This document shows positions 43,491 to 53,490 of a stretch of 64,000 nt of DNA, piece after piece. Position 1 is the first letter of the stretch. Each line of letters begins with the position of its first letter. Source of the DNA: Roseivirga sp. UBA6052 (GTDB lineage Bacteria > Bacteroidota > Bacteroidia > Cytophagales > Cyclobacteriaceae); NCBI GenBank assembly GCA_002427755.1, contig DIYO01000004.1:186001-250000 (forward strand), written 5' to 3'. The notes beneath the pieces are model-generated. The model had not been told where the DNA came from and searched no databases. It saw only the letters and a program-made list of their open reading frames with translations. The position numbers and the translations under genes were made by a program.

Positions 43491-44230
43491 TTAGCTCTTA
43501 CAGCTCCGGCTAAAGTATCGTGATGATTAAGTAAGAGCGATCTTAAATAACTACCAATAGTATAAACACTTTCGAAACCTGCCTTTTTAGCTGCTTCATC
43601 TTCCCTTTCAATTGGAATATCTGCACTTTCAGCAAAATGCTTTATGTCCCTGTAAAAGCCCAATGTAAAGCAGTCTACCTCGCCACCAAACACCCTTGTA
43701 AAGATGAGGTTTGTATCTCTGCCTATTTCTGTCAGATAAACATTCTCCATTTCTCGCTGCTGCAAAAGCTCCGTCTGCTTACCCGCAAGCGCTATAAACA
43801 TTTCAACATGGTAATAGTCAAACTTCTCAAAACGCTCATTAAACTCTTGTAAAGAAGGCCCTTCGACTATTTGCTCTTCTTGCCAAGAAACTAAGTCATG
43901 GTATCTTCTGCCATAAGGTTGGTCAAGAGTAGCAGAATTCTCTCTTCTCTTAGTCACCGCACCTTCCGAAAAGTGAGTACCTAAGTCCTCAATTGGAAAC
44001 ATCAACAGCAAATCCCAATGATCACCCTGAGAGTGTCTCATTAAATAGGGTTTTTGAATGCCTGCTCGCTCATGGTTTTTTAAATCCACTTTAAGTACCT
44101 CTATCAAATCAAGCAACTTACCCGGAGCCGCTCTCATTGTGATTGCCTGATAGAAAGTGTCGTTAGCCTGTTGAGCTATTGCTGTAGTATTGATTAATGC
44201 GACTACAAGCAAGGCAAGAATTCGTTTCAT
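43487..44230 (-). CDS. Exported protein with two dimeric alpha/beta-barrel-like halves
   Basis: Predicted protein of 247 aa with a signal peptide (LLVVALINTTAIAQQ). Two similar alpha/beta halves are suggested by FYQAITMRAAPGKLLDLIEVL and, further on, YYHVEMFIALAGKQTELLQQ, each beginning with a strand and helix as in antibiotic-biosynthesis-monooxygenase or NIPSNAP-like folds. No catalytic motif is evident. It starts 3 bp after bioA and is probably in the same transcript. Confidence 0.78.
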   Translation of the reverse strand: MKRILALLVVALINTTAIAQQANDTFYQAITMRAAPGKLLDLIEVLKVDLKNHERAGIQKPYLMRHSQGDHWDLLLMFPIEDLGTHFSEGAVTKRRENSATLDQPYGRRYHDLVSWQEEQIVEGPSLQEFNERFEKFDYYHVEMFIALAGKQTELLQQREMENVYLTEIGRDTNLIFTRVFGGEVDCFTLGFYRDIKHFAESADIPIEREDEAAKKAGFESVYTIGSYLRSLLLNHHDTLAGAVRAN

Positions 44231-44233
44231 AGG

Positions 44234-45523
44234 TTAAAAAGTTAATTTCGGGTACTCATTTAAAAAATCAAGTATGGTATTATAAATGTAATCAAGTTCT
44301 TCATCTGATATTATATAAGGAGGAATCAGATAGATTACATTACCCAACGGTCTGATCAGAATACCCTTGTCAATAAAATAAGGATAGAGATGATGCCTGG
44401 CTTCGTTAAAATATGAAGTGTCTTTTTCAGTATTCAGTTCGAATGCCACAATTGTGCCCACTACCCTTAGGTTCCTGACCAGTTCATGATCTGCTAGTCT
44501 ATTCATGAACTCTGTATGCCGCAAGTTCAGTCTTTCACGATTTGCCGTACACTCAGGCTGCATCAGTAAGTCTAAAGATGCATTAGCCACAGCACAAGTA
44601 ATAGGGTTAGCCGTAAATGAGTGACCATGAAAAAAGGTTTTCATCAGGTCATTTGAGCGATAAGCCGATTGAATCTCATCCGTACAGGTGGTTACGCCCA
44701 TAGCCAAAGCCCCACCTGTCAAACCTTTTGATAAGCAGATAATGTCAGGTTTATGCTCCAATTGGTCAGAGGCGAACAAGGTACCTAGTCTACCAAAGCC
44801 AGTCATTACCTCGTCAGCAATACATACCACTCCATTCTTTTGTCCAAAGCAGATCATCTTATCGAGAAGCTTATTGGAATAAACCTTCATTCCTGAAGCT
44901 CCTTGCACAATCGGCTCAAAAACAAAAGCCGCCACATCACCACTTTCGACTAAACTCACGTAGTGCTCCCAAACATCATGTTCAATTTCTTGTGCTGGAA
45001 AATCTAAAAACTCTACATCGAACAAATATGGATCGAAAGGTTCAGTAAAGGGTCCTCTCTCTCCTACTGACATAGCGCCAAAAGTATCGCCATGGTAAGC
45101 ACCATCAATAGCAATGATTTTCTTTTTTGATATGCCTCTATTGTAGAAATACTGGAAGGCCATTTTAATTCCCACTTCTACAGCTGTGCTTCCATTATCT
45201 GAATAGAATACTTTTGACTGATTATCTGGAAGAATCTCTAATAAGCGCTCGGCTAATCGGGTAGCAGGCTCATGGGTAAACCCTGCAAAGATCACATGTT
45301 CAAGCTTTTTTGCTTGATCAGCAATGGCGGTCGCTAAATATGGATTACTATGACCGTGAATATTCACCCACCATGATGAAATGGCATCGATAATCTTCTT
45401 CCCGTCTTCAGTATAAAGCTTTACACCTTCAGCTTTTTCGATTGCTAGCACATCATCCATTCCTTTTAAAGGAGTAAATGGATGCCAAATTGACTTCTTA
45501 TCTCTTTCTACTAGATTACTCAT
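44234..45523 (-). CDS. bioA: Adenosylmethionine-8-amino-7-oxononanoate aminotransferase
   Basis: Predicted protein of 429 aa. It converts 7-keto-8-aminopelargonate to 7,8-diaminopelargonate in biotin synthesis, with SAM as amino donor. The PLP lysine is in CLSKGLTGG, substrate blocks are SSWWVNIHGHSNP near the N-terminus, FHGHSFTANPI, and DGAYHGDTFGAMSVG. Its start overlaps the end of bioD by 8 bp, which is the order bioD then bioA in transcription. Confidence 0.96.
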   Translation of the reverse strand: MSNLVERDKKSIWHPFTPLKGMDDVLAIEKAEGVKLYTEDGKKIIDAISSWWVNIHGHSNPYLATAIADQAKKLEHVIFAGFTHEPATRLAERLLEILPDNQSKVFYSDNGSTAVEVGIKMAFQYFYNRGISKKKIIAIDGAYHGDTFGAMSVGERGPFTEPFDPYLFDVEFLDFPAQEIEHDVWEHYVSLVESGDVAAFVFEPIVQGASGMKVYSNKLLDKMICFGQKNGVVCIADEVMTGFGRLGTLFASDQLEHKPDIICLSKGLTGGALAMGVTTCTDEIQSAYRSNDLMKTFFHGHSFTANPITCAVANASLDLLMQPECTANRERLNLRHTEFMNRLADHELVRNLRVVGTIVAFELNTEKDTSYFNEARHHLYPYFIDKGILIRPLGNVIYLIPPYIISDEELDYIYNTILDFLNEYPKLTF

Positions 45524-46127
45524 ACCAATTTAAAATCAGCTCATCTGCCCAATACTGAATCACATTCTTATTCACTAAACCAAGTTTTGGTAATCTCAGC
45601 AGTACTTTATATCCACTCTTCAATTCAATAATGCGTTCTGATTCAGGATTTGAGTCACCATTAAAAATGAGTCCTTTAATCTTAAATCCATTGCGCTCTA
45701 AATAGTCAATAGTCAGTAATGTGTGGTTGATACTTCCCAAGTAAAGATTAGAAACAAGAACAATCTCAAGATTGAGCTGCTTGGCTAAATCAATCACATA
45801 ATCCTCATCATTCAACGGAACCAATACACCACCAGCCCCTTCAATCACTAAATCATTGCTTGTTTCAGGCAATACAAAATCATCTAATTGAATATGTAAA
45901 TGTTCGTATCTAGCAGCTGCATGTGGGGAAGCCGGTAATTTTAGTCTATATGTCTCCGGATGAAATTTGGTGATGGAATTTGAAACTAGTGATTGAACAG
46001 TTTCTGTGTCTCCGGGGGTTCCCGCTTGGACAGGCTTCCAATAGTCTGCTTTTAGTGCTTCTACTAATATGGAAGAGACCAATGATTTACCACTATCTGT
46101 TCCTATGGCTGTAACAAAGTAATTCAT
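45516..46127 (-). CDS. bioD: Dethiobiotin synthase
   Basis: Predicted protein of 203 aa. It closes the ureido ring of dethiobiotin using ATP and bicarbonate. The phosphate-binding loop is AIGTDSGKSLVSS (residues 7-19), a variant of the usual GTDTGKT; WKPVQAG and VIEGAGGVLVPL are the other diagnostic motifs. It lies 14 bp downstream of a large hybrid kinase gene and overlaps bioA by 8 bp. Confidence 0.94.
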   Translation of the reverse strand: MNYFVTAIGTDSGKSLVSSILVEALKADYWKPVQAGTPGDTETVQSLVSNSITKFHPETYRLKLPASPHAAARYEHLHIQLDDFVLPETSNDLVIEGAGGVLVPLNDEDYVIDLAKQLNLEIVLVSNLYLGSINHTLLTIDYLERNGFKIKGLIFNGDSNPESERIIELKSGYKVLLRLPKLGLVNKNVIQYWADELILNWYE

Positions 46128-46141
46128 AATCGGGCCGCAAT

Positions 46142-48202
46142 TTACGACTCGATATTCAAACGACTAGCCCCTGCTTTGATGAGTTTTTCTTTTAACTCTT
46201 CAAATTTTACAGGCTTAGTAATATAGTCGTTCATACCTGCCTCCATGGCCTTTTCAATGTCTGATCTAAATGCATTGGCCGAGACACCAATGATATATGG
46301 CGGGTTCTCCAATCCCAATTCTGAAATCACCTTGCTTACTTCATAACCATCCATATTTGGCATAGAAATATCTAAAAGCAATACATCATATGGGTTCTGT
46401 TTAAGTAATTGAATCACCTCTAAGCCATCCATTGCATATTGATTGTTGTAACCAAGTTTTTCTAAGAAAAGAGAGGTCAGTTTTCTATTTACTGCATTGT
46501 CTTCAGCTAGCAGAATTTCCATAGGGTAATCTTCAGATATCGGCTTGAATACTTCTCTACTATTATTGCCTTCAGACGCTAAATCTTGATCTACCCCTAG
46601 TCTTGCGGTTATAGTAAAGGAGAATTCTGATCCTTTACCCACTTCGCTTTTCACATTTACTTTGCCTCCAAATAGCTTAACTAGATTCTTAACAATTGCC
46701 AGCCCTAAACCAGTGCCACCATACTTTCTAGAATGAGAAGAATCCGCTTGGGTAAACTCTTTGAATAATCCGCTTAACTTTTCCTTAGGTATTCCAATGC
46801 CTGTGTCTTTTACAACAAACCCAATTTGACAACCAGTGGCTGTTTTACTTTCTAAATAAACAGAGACTTTTACCATGCCAGTCTCTGTAAATTTTACGGC
46901 ATTTGACAGGAGGTTCAGCAAAACTTGACGTAACCTGCCTCTATCTGAATTTATGAAAAGGGGAACATCTTCATCTATATGCTTATCAATGCTTATTCCT
47001 TTTTTTGTTGCCTCGAACATTACCAGATTCACTGAGTCGTCAAGAACTTTTTCTAGGGAGAAAAGTGATTCTTCAAAACTCATTTTGCCCGATTCGATCT
47101 TTGAGTAATCTAGAATGTCGTTGATAACTCTTAATAAACTATCACCGCTAGCCTGTATAGTCTCTACATAATCTTTCTGCTCTGGATTGAGCTCTGTCTC
47201 GGCAAGTAAACCCGTCATACCGATCACCCCGTTCATAGGTGTTCTAATCTCATGACTCATAGTGGCTAAAAAGTTACTCTTAGCCTCGGTCGCTGCCTCA
47301 GCAGCTTCTTTTGCCTCTCTTAAACCAACCTCAAGCTTCTTTTGTGCTGTAATATCTCTTGAAATAATCAAGACTTTGTCTTCAGAAAGCCTGACTAATC
47401 GGCCCTCATAAAACAGTTCTCCTTCCATATTGAAAGAGTATTCAATACGTGTGATCTCGTCACTCTCAAAAGCATCTTCAACAGCTTTTTGCAAAGTCGA
47501 ACCTAAAGGATCCGGAATTACCTCTGTAACTTTTTTACCTATAAAATCCGCTGGATTATACCAAAGATCGTCTCCAGCAGGGTTTTGATAATCAAGATAT
47601 CTGCCTTCTCTATCCATCATGAATAAGGCATCCGGTAGGGCTTTTAATATCTGATATTGCTGTCTTTCAGATTCTTTCAATTCTAGTTCTACCTGATAAA
47701 CATTAGTTACATTTTTCGCAATACAGGTCATGTAAACCACCTCTCCCATATCATCTGTAAAGGGAGTCTCAAATACCTCAAGCATTTGAGGTTTAGAGTC
47801 TACATCGAATACCTCCACAAAAAATGAAACCGTATGGAAATTCTTATCTCTAAAGACCTCTTTGAGATGGCCTTTTAGTCCCTTATTAATAGGATTATCT
47901 GTTAAGACTTCTGTGAAATGCCTTGATCCTGCAGCTTTTTCATAACCTAATACTCTCTCAACATTAGATGAGACATAGATTATATTACCCTCACGATCGT
48001 ACCTAAATACAAAATCGGAAGAATGCTCCATAAGTAGATCGAGCGTTTGATCAATAGCTTGTTTCTTATCCTGAGCTACCGCTAAATCCTCCGCCATGGA
48101 AAACATAGAACGGCCCTTCTTCAAATTTCTAAACAGTAGAACTATTACAGTCAAAAGAAGAAAAGCTATTATCAATAACTCTGTAGAATGGCCTTCAAGC
48201 AT
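46142..48202 (-). CDS. Hybrid sensor histidine kinase / response regulator with PAS domains
   Basis: Predicted protein of 686 aa. One N-terminal transmembrane helix (residues 8-25) is followed by two PAS domains (about 50-165 and 175-290, the latter with DGREGRYLDYQNPA-like core MDREGRYLDYQNPA), a HisKA domain with phosphoacceptor His in FLATMSHEIRTPMNGVIG at about 320, an HATPase_c domain (DTGIGIPKEKL; GGTGLGLAIVKNL), and a C-terminal receiver (ILLAEDNAVNRKL; LLLDISMPNMDGYE). Its position 14 bp upstream of bioD suggests co-transcription; a link between them is not established. Confidence 0.96.
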   Translation of the reverse strand: MLEGHSTELLIIAFLLLTVIVLLFRNLKKGRSMFSMAEDLAVAQDKKQAIDQTLDLLMEHSSDFVFRYDREGNIIYVSSNVERVLGYEKAAGSRHFTEVLTDNPINKGLKGHLKEVFRDKNFHTVSFFVEVFDVDSKPQMLEVFETPFTDDMGEVVYMTCIAKNVTNVYQVELELKESERQQYQILKALPDALFMMDREGRYLDYQNPAGDDLWYNPADFIGKKVTEVIPDPLGSTLQKAVEDAFESDEITRIEYSFNMEGELFYEGRLVRLSEDKVLIISRDITAQKKLEVGLREAKEAAEAATEAKSNFLATMSHEIRTPMNGVIGMTGLLAETELNPEQKDYVETIQASGDSLLRVINDILDYSKIESGKMSFEESLFSLEKVLDDSVNLVMFEATKKGISIDKHIDEDVPLFINSDRGRLRQVLLNLLSNAVKFTETGMVKVSVYLESKTATGCQIGFVVKDTGIGIPKEKLSGLFKEFTQADSSHSRKYGGTGLGLAIVKNLVKLFGGKVNVKSEVGKGSEFSFTITARLGVDQDLASEGNNSREVFKPISEDYPMEILLAEDNAVNRKLTSLFLEKLGYNNQYAMDGLEVIQLLKQNPYDVLLLDISMPNMDGYEVSKVISELGLENPPYIIGVSANAFRSDIEKAMEAGMNDYITKPVKFEELKEKLIKAGASRLNIES

Positions 48203-48266
48203 AATAAAAAAGAAGGGACGGTTCTTATAAACTTACCAATTAAACATTGAATAATAAGCAGTAATA

Positions 48267-48497
48267 TTAATTAATAGCGTCTCTTAGAGATACGCCCATG
48301 CTTTTAAATCGATCCATGGCTTCCGAAATGAATTTGTCGGTTAGAATATCATCTATTTCCTCCTCCAAATAATCCATCATACTCACTTTATAAGTTTGCT
48401 CAAACGGACCATACTCCAGCTTGATTAGATATTTTTCATTCCAAGAAAACACGGTAACCTTACAAGGTTTTCCTGTCAACTCTTTAACAACTCTCAT
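48267..48497 (-). CDS. Small conserved hypothetical protein
   Basis: Predicted protein of 76 aa, not recognised. Beta-strand-like start (CKVTVFSWNEKYLIKLEYG) then a helical half (MDYLEEEIDDILTDKFISEAMDRF). No signal peptide or catalytic motif. It precedes the hybrid kinase gene by 64 bp in the same direction and is divergent from the DUF5916 gene. Confidence 0.75.
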   Translation of the reverse strand: MRVVKELTGKPCKVTVFSWNEKYLIKLEYGPFEQTYKVSMMDYLEEEIDDILTDKFISEAMDRFKSMGVSLRDAIN

Positions 48498-48605
48498 GGC
48501 GCGAAAATAAATTATTTTATGTTACTGATTATCAGCCGCTCATCATAAAGCCTTTTACCATCTTTGTGTGGTTAAAGAAATAGCAGTAACCTTGCAGCAC
48601 TAACC

Positions 48606-50822
48606 ATGCGCCCACTTTTACTATTATTACTTCTAGCTCTTGGCTTGCAGCAGAGTCATGCGCAATCCGTAAAAGAATTGCATATCAAACGTGCGATTGA
48701 TCCCATAGTCATTGATGGCATTTTAGATGAAGAGTCTTGGAAGCAAGCTGATGTTGGAAGCGACTATTACCAAAATTTCCCGACAGATACAGTCATGGCC
48801 AATGCCAAGACAGAACTCAGACTCACCTATGACGATAAATTCATTTACGTTTCAGGCAAAATGTATAATACTGGGGCAGCAAAGTATGTCACACCTTCCT
48901 TAAGAAGAGATTTCAGAGGAGCCGGTAACGATATGCTCACCATAGCCTTCGATACTTTTAATGATAGAACCAATGCCTTTCAATTTGGTATGAATCCTTT
49001 TGGTGTTAGAAGAGAGGGATTGGTATCTAATGGTGGAGCAGAAAGAGGAAACCTATCGCTCGATTGGGAGAATAAATGGTATGGAGAAGCGACCAGAAAT
49101 GATGAATACTGGATAGTAGAAATGGCCATTCCATTTAAAAGTATTCGTTACAAGGAAGGTACTACTGAATGGTACATTAATTCTTACAGGATTGATAGTA
49201 ATACAGGTGAAAGATCTATCTGGAATGCAGTCCCTAGGAACTTTGCCTTATACTCGCAGGCTCACACTGGCAAACTTATTTGGGACGAGGCGCCAAAGAA
49301 CCCAGGTGCGAACATCTCTGTGATTCCTTATGTATTAGGTAATACTTCTGCGGCTGGTGGCTATACCCCTTCAGGAGAAACCGAAGCAATTAATCGAGAA
49401 TCGGCCTCGGACGGTAATTTTGGTTTCGATGCAAAAGTAGGCCTTGGAGCAGGTTTAAACCTTGACCTTACCGTGAACCCCGACTTCTCACAAGTAGAAG
49501 TGGATAGGCAAGTGACCAACCTCGACCGATTTGAGATATTCTTCCCCGAGAGAAGACAATTCTTTCTTGAAAACGCTGACTTATTTAGTGAGTTTGGCGC
49601 CAATGGATTAAGACCATTTTTCTCTCGAAGAATAGGTGTAAGTCGTGATGAATCAACAGGCCAGAACATACAGAATAAAATCAATTTTGGAGCCCGATTG
49701 AGTGGAAAGCTTAATAACAATTGGAGAATTGGCGTGCTCAATATGCAGGCTGCTGCTGAAAGAGATATTAACCTACCAGAGATCAACTACACCGTTGCTG
49801 CCTTACAACGCAAAGTATTTAGCCGTTCCAATTTTGGTTTAATCATGATCAACAAGCAAGATCTTAGCAATGAATCCGGCACTAACTTTAATCAATTCAA
49901 CCGAGTTTTAGGCTTCGATTACAACCTAGCCAGTGCTGATAATAAATGGAATGCAAAATTCTTCTACCATCAGTCTTTTGACAAAGAAAGAGCCGATGAT
50001 GAATTTGCTACTGCACTTAGCGTGAACTATCAAACCATTGATTGGGGCATTCAAGCATTTGCTCAAAAGGTGGGCGATAATTACAATCCAGAAGTGGGCT
50101 TTGCCAGAAGGTCAGGTTATGAAAGAGGCAACCTGAATATTAGAAGACAATTCTACCCTAAGTCTAAAGTATTGCAGCGAATTGGACCTGTTGTAGGCAT
50201 AGACTTCTTCCAAAATGAGGCCAATGGTACTACCGATTCAGAATTTAGAATTGGTATTGAAGGACAAGGCTTGAATACCAGTAGATTCAATGCAAGTCTA
50301 GTCCGTAACTACATTTATTTGTTCAGCTCCTTCGATCCAACACGAGAAGGAAATCTGGCACTCCCTGAAGGCTCAGAACATACTTTTGTGAATTTTGAAG
50401 CCAGCTACAATTCAGATACCCGAAAGGAGATCTTCTTTACAGCCAGAACGAATCTAGGCGAATTCTTCAATGGCGAACGATACAGTTTAGGAGGAAATCT
50501 GAATTACAGATTCCAACCCTACGGTATTGCTAGCTTAGACTTTAACTACAATCGTATTCGCTTACCTGAACCTTATGGTGAAGCCGATATTTTCTTGATC
50601 GGACCTAGATTCGATGTAACCTTCAGCAAAAAATTATTCTGGACAACTTTTATTCAGTACAACAGCCAGATTGATAACATCAATATTAACTCTCGCCTCC
50701 AGTGGCGATTCAAGCCAGTATCTGACATATTTATTGCCTATACGGATAACTACTTTCCTGATAGTTTAATTAACAAAAACAGAGCTTTGGTAATCAAAGC
50801 CACCTATTGGTTAAACCTTTAA
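48606..50822 (+). CDS. DUF5916 outer-membrane protein with CBM9-like N-terminus
   Basis: Predicted protein of 738 aa with a signal peptide (LLLLLALGLQQSHAQS). The N-terminal part (about 25-215) matches the carbohydrate-binding module family 9-like domain (PIVIDGILDEESW). The rest has DUF5916 hallmarks, LTVNPDFSQVEVDRQV and FFPERRQFFLENADLF, then alternating strands ending in KATYWLNL, a beta-barrel-like C-terminus. The role is unknown; location in the outer membrane is inferred. Its 3' end overlaps the convergent DUF1501 gene by 12 bp. Confidence 0.92.
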   Translation: MRPLLLLLLLALGLQQSHAQSVKELHIKRAIDPIVIDGILDEESWKQADVGSDYYQNFPTDTVMANAKTELRLTYDDKFIYVSGKMYNTGAAKYVTPSLRRDFRGAGNDMLTIAFDTFNDRTNAFQFGMNPFGVRREGLVSNGGAERGNLSLDWENKWYGEATRNDEYWIVEMAIPFKSIRYKEGTTEWYINSYRIDSNTGERSIWNAVPRNFALYSQAHTGKLIWDEAPKNPGANISVIPYVLGNTSAAGGYTPSGETEAINRESASDGNFGFDAKVGLGAGLNLDLTVNPDFSQVEVDRQVTNLDRFEIFFPERRQFFLENADLFSEFGANGLRPFFSRRIGVSRDESTGQNIQNKINFGARLSGKLNNNWRIGVLNMQAAAERDINLPEINYTVAALQRKVFSRSNFGLIMINKQDLSNESGTNFNQFNRVLGFDYNLASADNKWNAKFFYHQSFDKERADDEFATALSVNYQTIDWGIQAFAQKVGDNYNPEVGFARRSGYERGNLNIRRQFYPKSKVLQRIGPVVGIDFFQNEANGTTDSEFRIGIEGQGLNTSRFNASLVRNYIYLFSSFDPTREGNLALPEGSEHTFVNFEASYNSDTRKEIFFTARTNLGEFFNGERYSLGGNLNYRFQPYGIASLDFNYNRIRLPEPYGEADIFLIGPRFDVTFSKKLFWTTFIQYNSQIDNININSRLQWRFKPVSDIFIAYTDNYFPDSLINKNRALVIKATYWLNL

Positions 50823-52016
50823 AAAAGGCAAAATAGCAAAGTCTCTTTTTAATATTTGCTGAGCATCAACTTCAAGCCAATTCTGAAGAATTGTAGCATA
50901 TACATTTCTAAAGTCAATAGTATATTTTAAGTCTCCATTGTCTAGATCGGAAAGACTGGGCATATCATTATAGAAACCTCCCTTCACACTCTCCCCAATA
51001 ACAAATAGATTATTGGCTGTACCATGGTCTGTACCGTTACTGGCATTTTGCTGTACCCTTCTGCCAAACTCTGAGAATGTCATGATTAAGGTATTCTTGA
51101 GTTCTCCTGATTTTTTCAATTCTTCTACCAAAAATTTTATGCCATTAGCATAAGATGAGAGCAACCTATCTTGTCTATTCTTCTGATTTGCATGTGTATC
51201 AAAACCTCCTAATTGTGTGTAATAAACAGAGGTTTCTAACCCTGCATTGATCATTTGAACAATGGTTTTTAGGTGTTTCGAAAATTGATCACCAGGAACA
51301 CCTTTTACCGTCATTTTATTCTTCTGCAATTTCTCTTCGAGGTAATCTGCAGACTTAGAAGTTTCCACTAAAGTCTTATATAAATAGCCAACGGGCTCAT
51401 GGTCATGATGGCTTGAATTGGAAGACATGGCCTTCCCTTGATAGCTCGTATTGGCACCATTAATCATTTGAGCCGGGTCAGTCATGGCAAGTCCTTTAAG
51501 ACTCTCCCCTTTCATAACGAGATCCAGTGTCCCATTCAACTGAACCGCTTGATGAAGAGAATCACAATTGCTGCATTGGGCATCTAAGTATCGACCTAAC
51601 CAACCCGTCTTCCAATATTCATCTGCATTACTGGCAGTATGCCAAATATCCATAGAACGAAAATGAGACCGCTCAGGGTTAGGATAACCTACCCCATTAA
51701 GAATAGAAACCAAGCCTTCTTTAAACAAAGGTTCGATTGCTTTCAAAGCGGGATTCATCCCCAACTGACCATTCAGGTCGATCACATCTTTTTTCGAAAT
51801 TCCAATTTGAGGTCTCGCTTTGTAGTACAAATCATTTTCAAAAGGAACAATAGTATTCAATCCATCATTACCTCCAGATAGCTGAACAATAATGATTCGC
51901 TTCCCTTTAAAATCGCCTATAGACATGGTGTTAGCATTCAGGAAGTACGGAGCAAACCAAGTACCTGCTGCCACCATTGAACTATTCTTTATAAAATCTC
52001 TTCTCGTCTGCTTCAT
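50811..52016 (-). CDS. DUF1501 exported protein
   Basis: Predicted protein of 401 aa beginning with a twin-arginine-like signal (QTRRDFIKNSSMVAAGTWF). DUF1501 hallmarks are IIVQLSGGNDGLNTIVP, FETDLYYKARP-like FENDLYYKARP, and the late FSEFGRRVQQNASNGTDHG block, which resembles the metal-binding region of alkaline phosphatase/sulfatase-like folds. It begins 1 bp after the DUF1800 gene. The pair is conserved across bacteria but its function is not defined. Confidence 0.92.
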   Translation of the reverse strand: MKQTRRDFIKNSSMVAAGTWFAPYFLNANTMSIGDFKGKRIIIVQLSGGNDGLNTIVPFENDLYYKARPQIGISKKDVIDLNGQLGMNPALKAIEPLFKEGLVSILNGVGYPNPERSHFRSMDIWHTASNADEYWKTGWLGRYLDAQCSNCDSLHQAVQLNGTLDLVMKGESLKGLAMTDPAQMINGANTSYQGKAMSSNSSHHDHEPVGYLYKTLVETSKSADYLEEKLQKNKMTVKGVPGDQFSKHLKTIVQMINAGLETSVYYTQLGGFDTHANQKNRQDRLLSSYANGIKFLVEELKKSGELKNTLIMTFSEFGRRVQQNASNGTDHGTANNLFVIGESVKGGFYNDMPSLSDLDNGDLKYTIDFRNVYATILQNWLEVDAQQILKRDFAILPFLKV

Positions 52017-52017
52017 C

Positions 52018-53439
52018 TTAAATCATTTGAAATTCTGGTAAGGATGCTAAAACGGTCATTACACGTTCTACTTTTAGGTGATTGGGAGTTGCTGCCATTT
52101 GAGCTAAGGTTTTTTGATACATCGTTTCTTCTAATCTTCCACCCAATAAAAATTCAATCATCATGTCTAGCGCTTCTTTATCGTTTGAAGCACTGAAATC
52201 AATTTGTTGGTTTCTAAAAGATGCTGATCTCAGGACGCGCTTTCTATCAAAACTCTTGAAAGGATCCGAGGCATCGATTTCTGGCAGATCATCAATCTGC
52301 ATACTCATTCCTGCAATGGCAGCCGGTAACTGCATTCTTTTCACCAATGAGCTGCTGTCAATCCACTCCCTGCCCGTAGGCCATCCGGCCACACTTGGTG
52401 GGTAGAAGAGTACCTGATTAAAATTTCTTTGAAGAACTATCCAAGCCAACGGATTATTAAATCCTAAGCCCATCTGCACATGCAGACTATTGATAAGAGA
52501 AATCGGAGATTTGATCTTAGACCTTTGCACACTTTCTTCATAAAACCATTCTCTAGTAAACAGAAAGGCGAGTAATGATCCGGTATCGTAATTATGTGTG
52601 TAGTAATAATCTGATAGCTCGCTTATTCGCGTACTATTTGGTGTGTCTTCTACATAGTAGAGATAGAACTTTGTAGCTAAAAAGTCAGCTGTTCTTTTGT
52701 CCGACAAAATGATATCAATGATCTCTTCCCCATTAAAATCACCTTTTTGATTAAAGAATCTTTTTTGCCCAAAGTCATGATTCCTTCTATCAAAGATGAA
52801 CTTCCCTGTTCTTCTATCGATTCGCCAGCCTGTGAATGCACGTGCTGCCTCCTTAACATCTTGCTCTGTATAATTTCCTCTACCTATGGTGAACAGCTCC
52901 ATGAGCTCGCGAGCAAAGTTCTCATTAGGCATCGACTTCTTATTCTGTTGATTATTTAGAAAACTCAGCATAGCAGGATCTCTGGCTACAGCCAACAGCA
53001 ATTCTTTAAAAGATCTCAGAGCATGGGTTCTAAGGGTGTTATTATGCTGCTGTGCCAGATAACCATTGAGCACACGGACGCCAAAATGATCATGCCAGAA
53101 GAAGACTAGCTTTTCAAGACCTGCGGTTTTAGAATCCTGCATCTGCTGAATCCAAGTCACATTAAGGTCTCGGATCTTTTCTCTCGACTCATCTACCGCC
53201 TTACGAATTTCAGCTCGTGCTTCTTCACGAGTGAATTCACCTGACCTTACTTTTCTGGAAATTTCTAACTGAGGCATAGCACCAAATACGTTAAGTGTAT
53301 TCGGCTGAAAAGACTCAGAAAATAGCCTTTTGACTAACTGATTGGCATTAGAAAAAGACAGCTTTTGGAATGACTCAAAGTCCAATCCGAAAGCTGCCCT
53401 GTTATATAAATGTGCTATTTCTTTTCTACCGAGTCTCAT
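52018..53439 (-). CDS. DUF1800 domain-containing protein
   Basis: Predicted protein of 473 aa of the DUF1800 family, mainly helical. Diagnostic segments are EIAHLYNRAAFGLDFES, FFWHDHFGVRV, ENFARELMELFTIGRGNYTE with ARAFTGWRID next, and FYPPSVAGWPTGREWIDSS. Function is unknown; it is nearly always adjacent to a DUF1501 gene, as here (1 bp apart). No clear signal peptide is visible, though the partner has one. Confidence 0.92.
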   Translation of the reverse strand: MRLGRKEIAHLYNRAAFGLDFESFQKLSFSNANQLVKRLFSESFQPNTLNVFGAMPQLEISRKVRSGEFTREEARAEIRKAVDESREKIRDLNVTWIQQMQDSKTAGLEKLVFFWHDHFGVRVLNGYLAQQHNNTLRTHALRSFKELLLAVARDPAMLSFLNNQQNKKSMPNENFARELMELFTIGRGNYTEQDVKEAARAFTGWRIDRRTGKFIFDRRNHDFGQKRFFNQKGDFNGEEIIDIILSDKRTADFLATKFYLYYVEDTPNSTRISELSDYYYTHNYDTGSLLAFLFTREWFYEESVQRSKIKSPISLINSLHVQMGLGFNNPLAWIVLQRNFNQVLFYPPSVAGWPTGREWIDSSSLVKRMQLPAAIAGMSMQIDDLPEIDASDPFKSFDRKRVLRSASFRNQQIDFSASNDKEALDMMIEFLLGGRLEETMYQKTLAQMAATPNHLKVERVMTVLASLPEFQMI

Positions 53440-53490
53440 GAACCTTGTTTGGTACTTCGACCTAGCTCGAAAAGAAAAGTTTAATTATGG

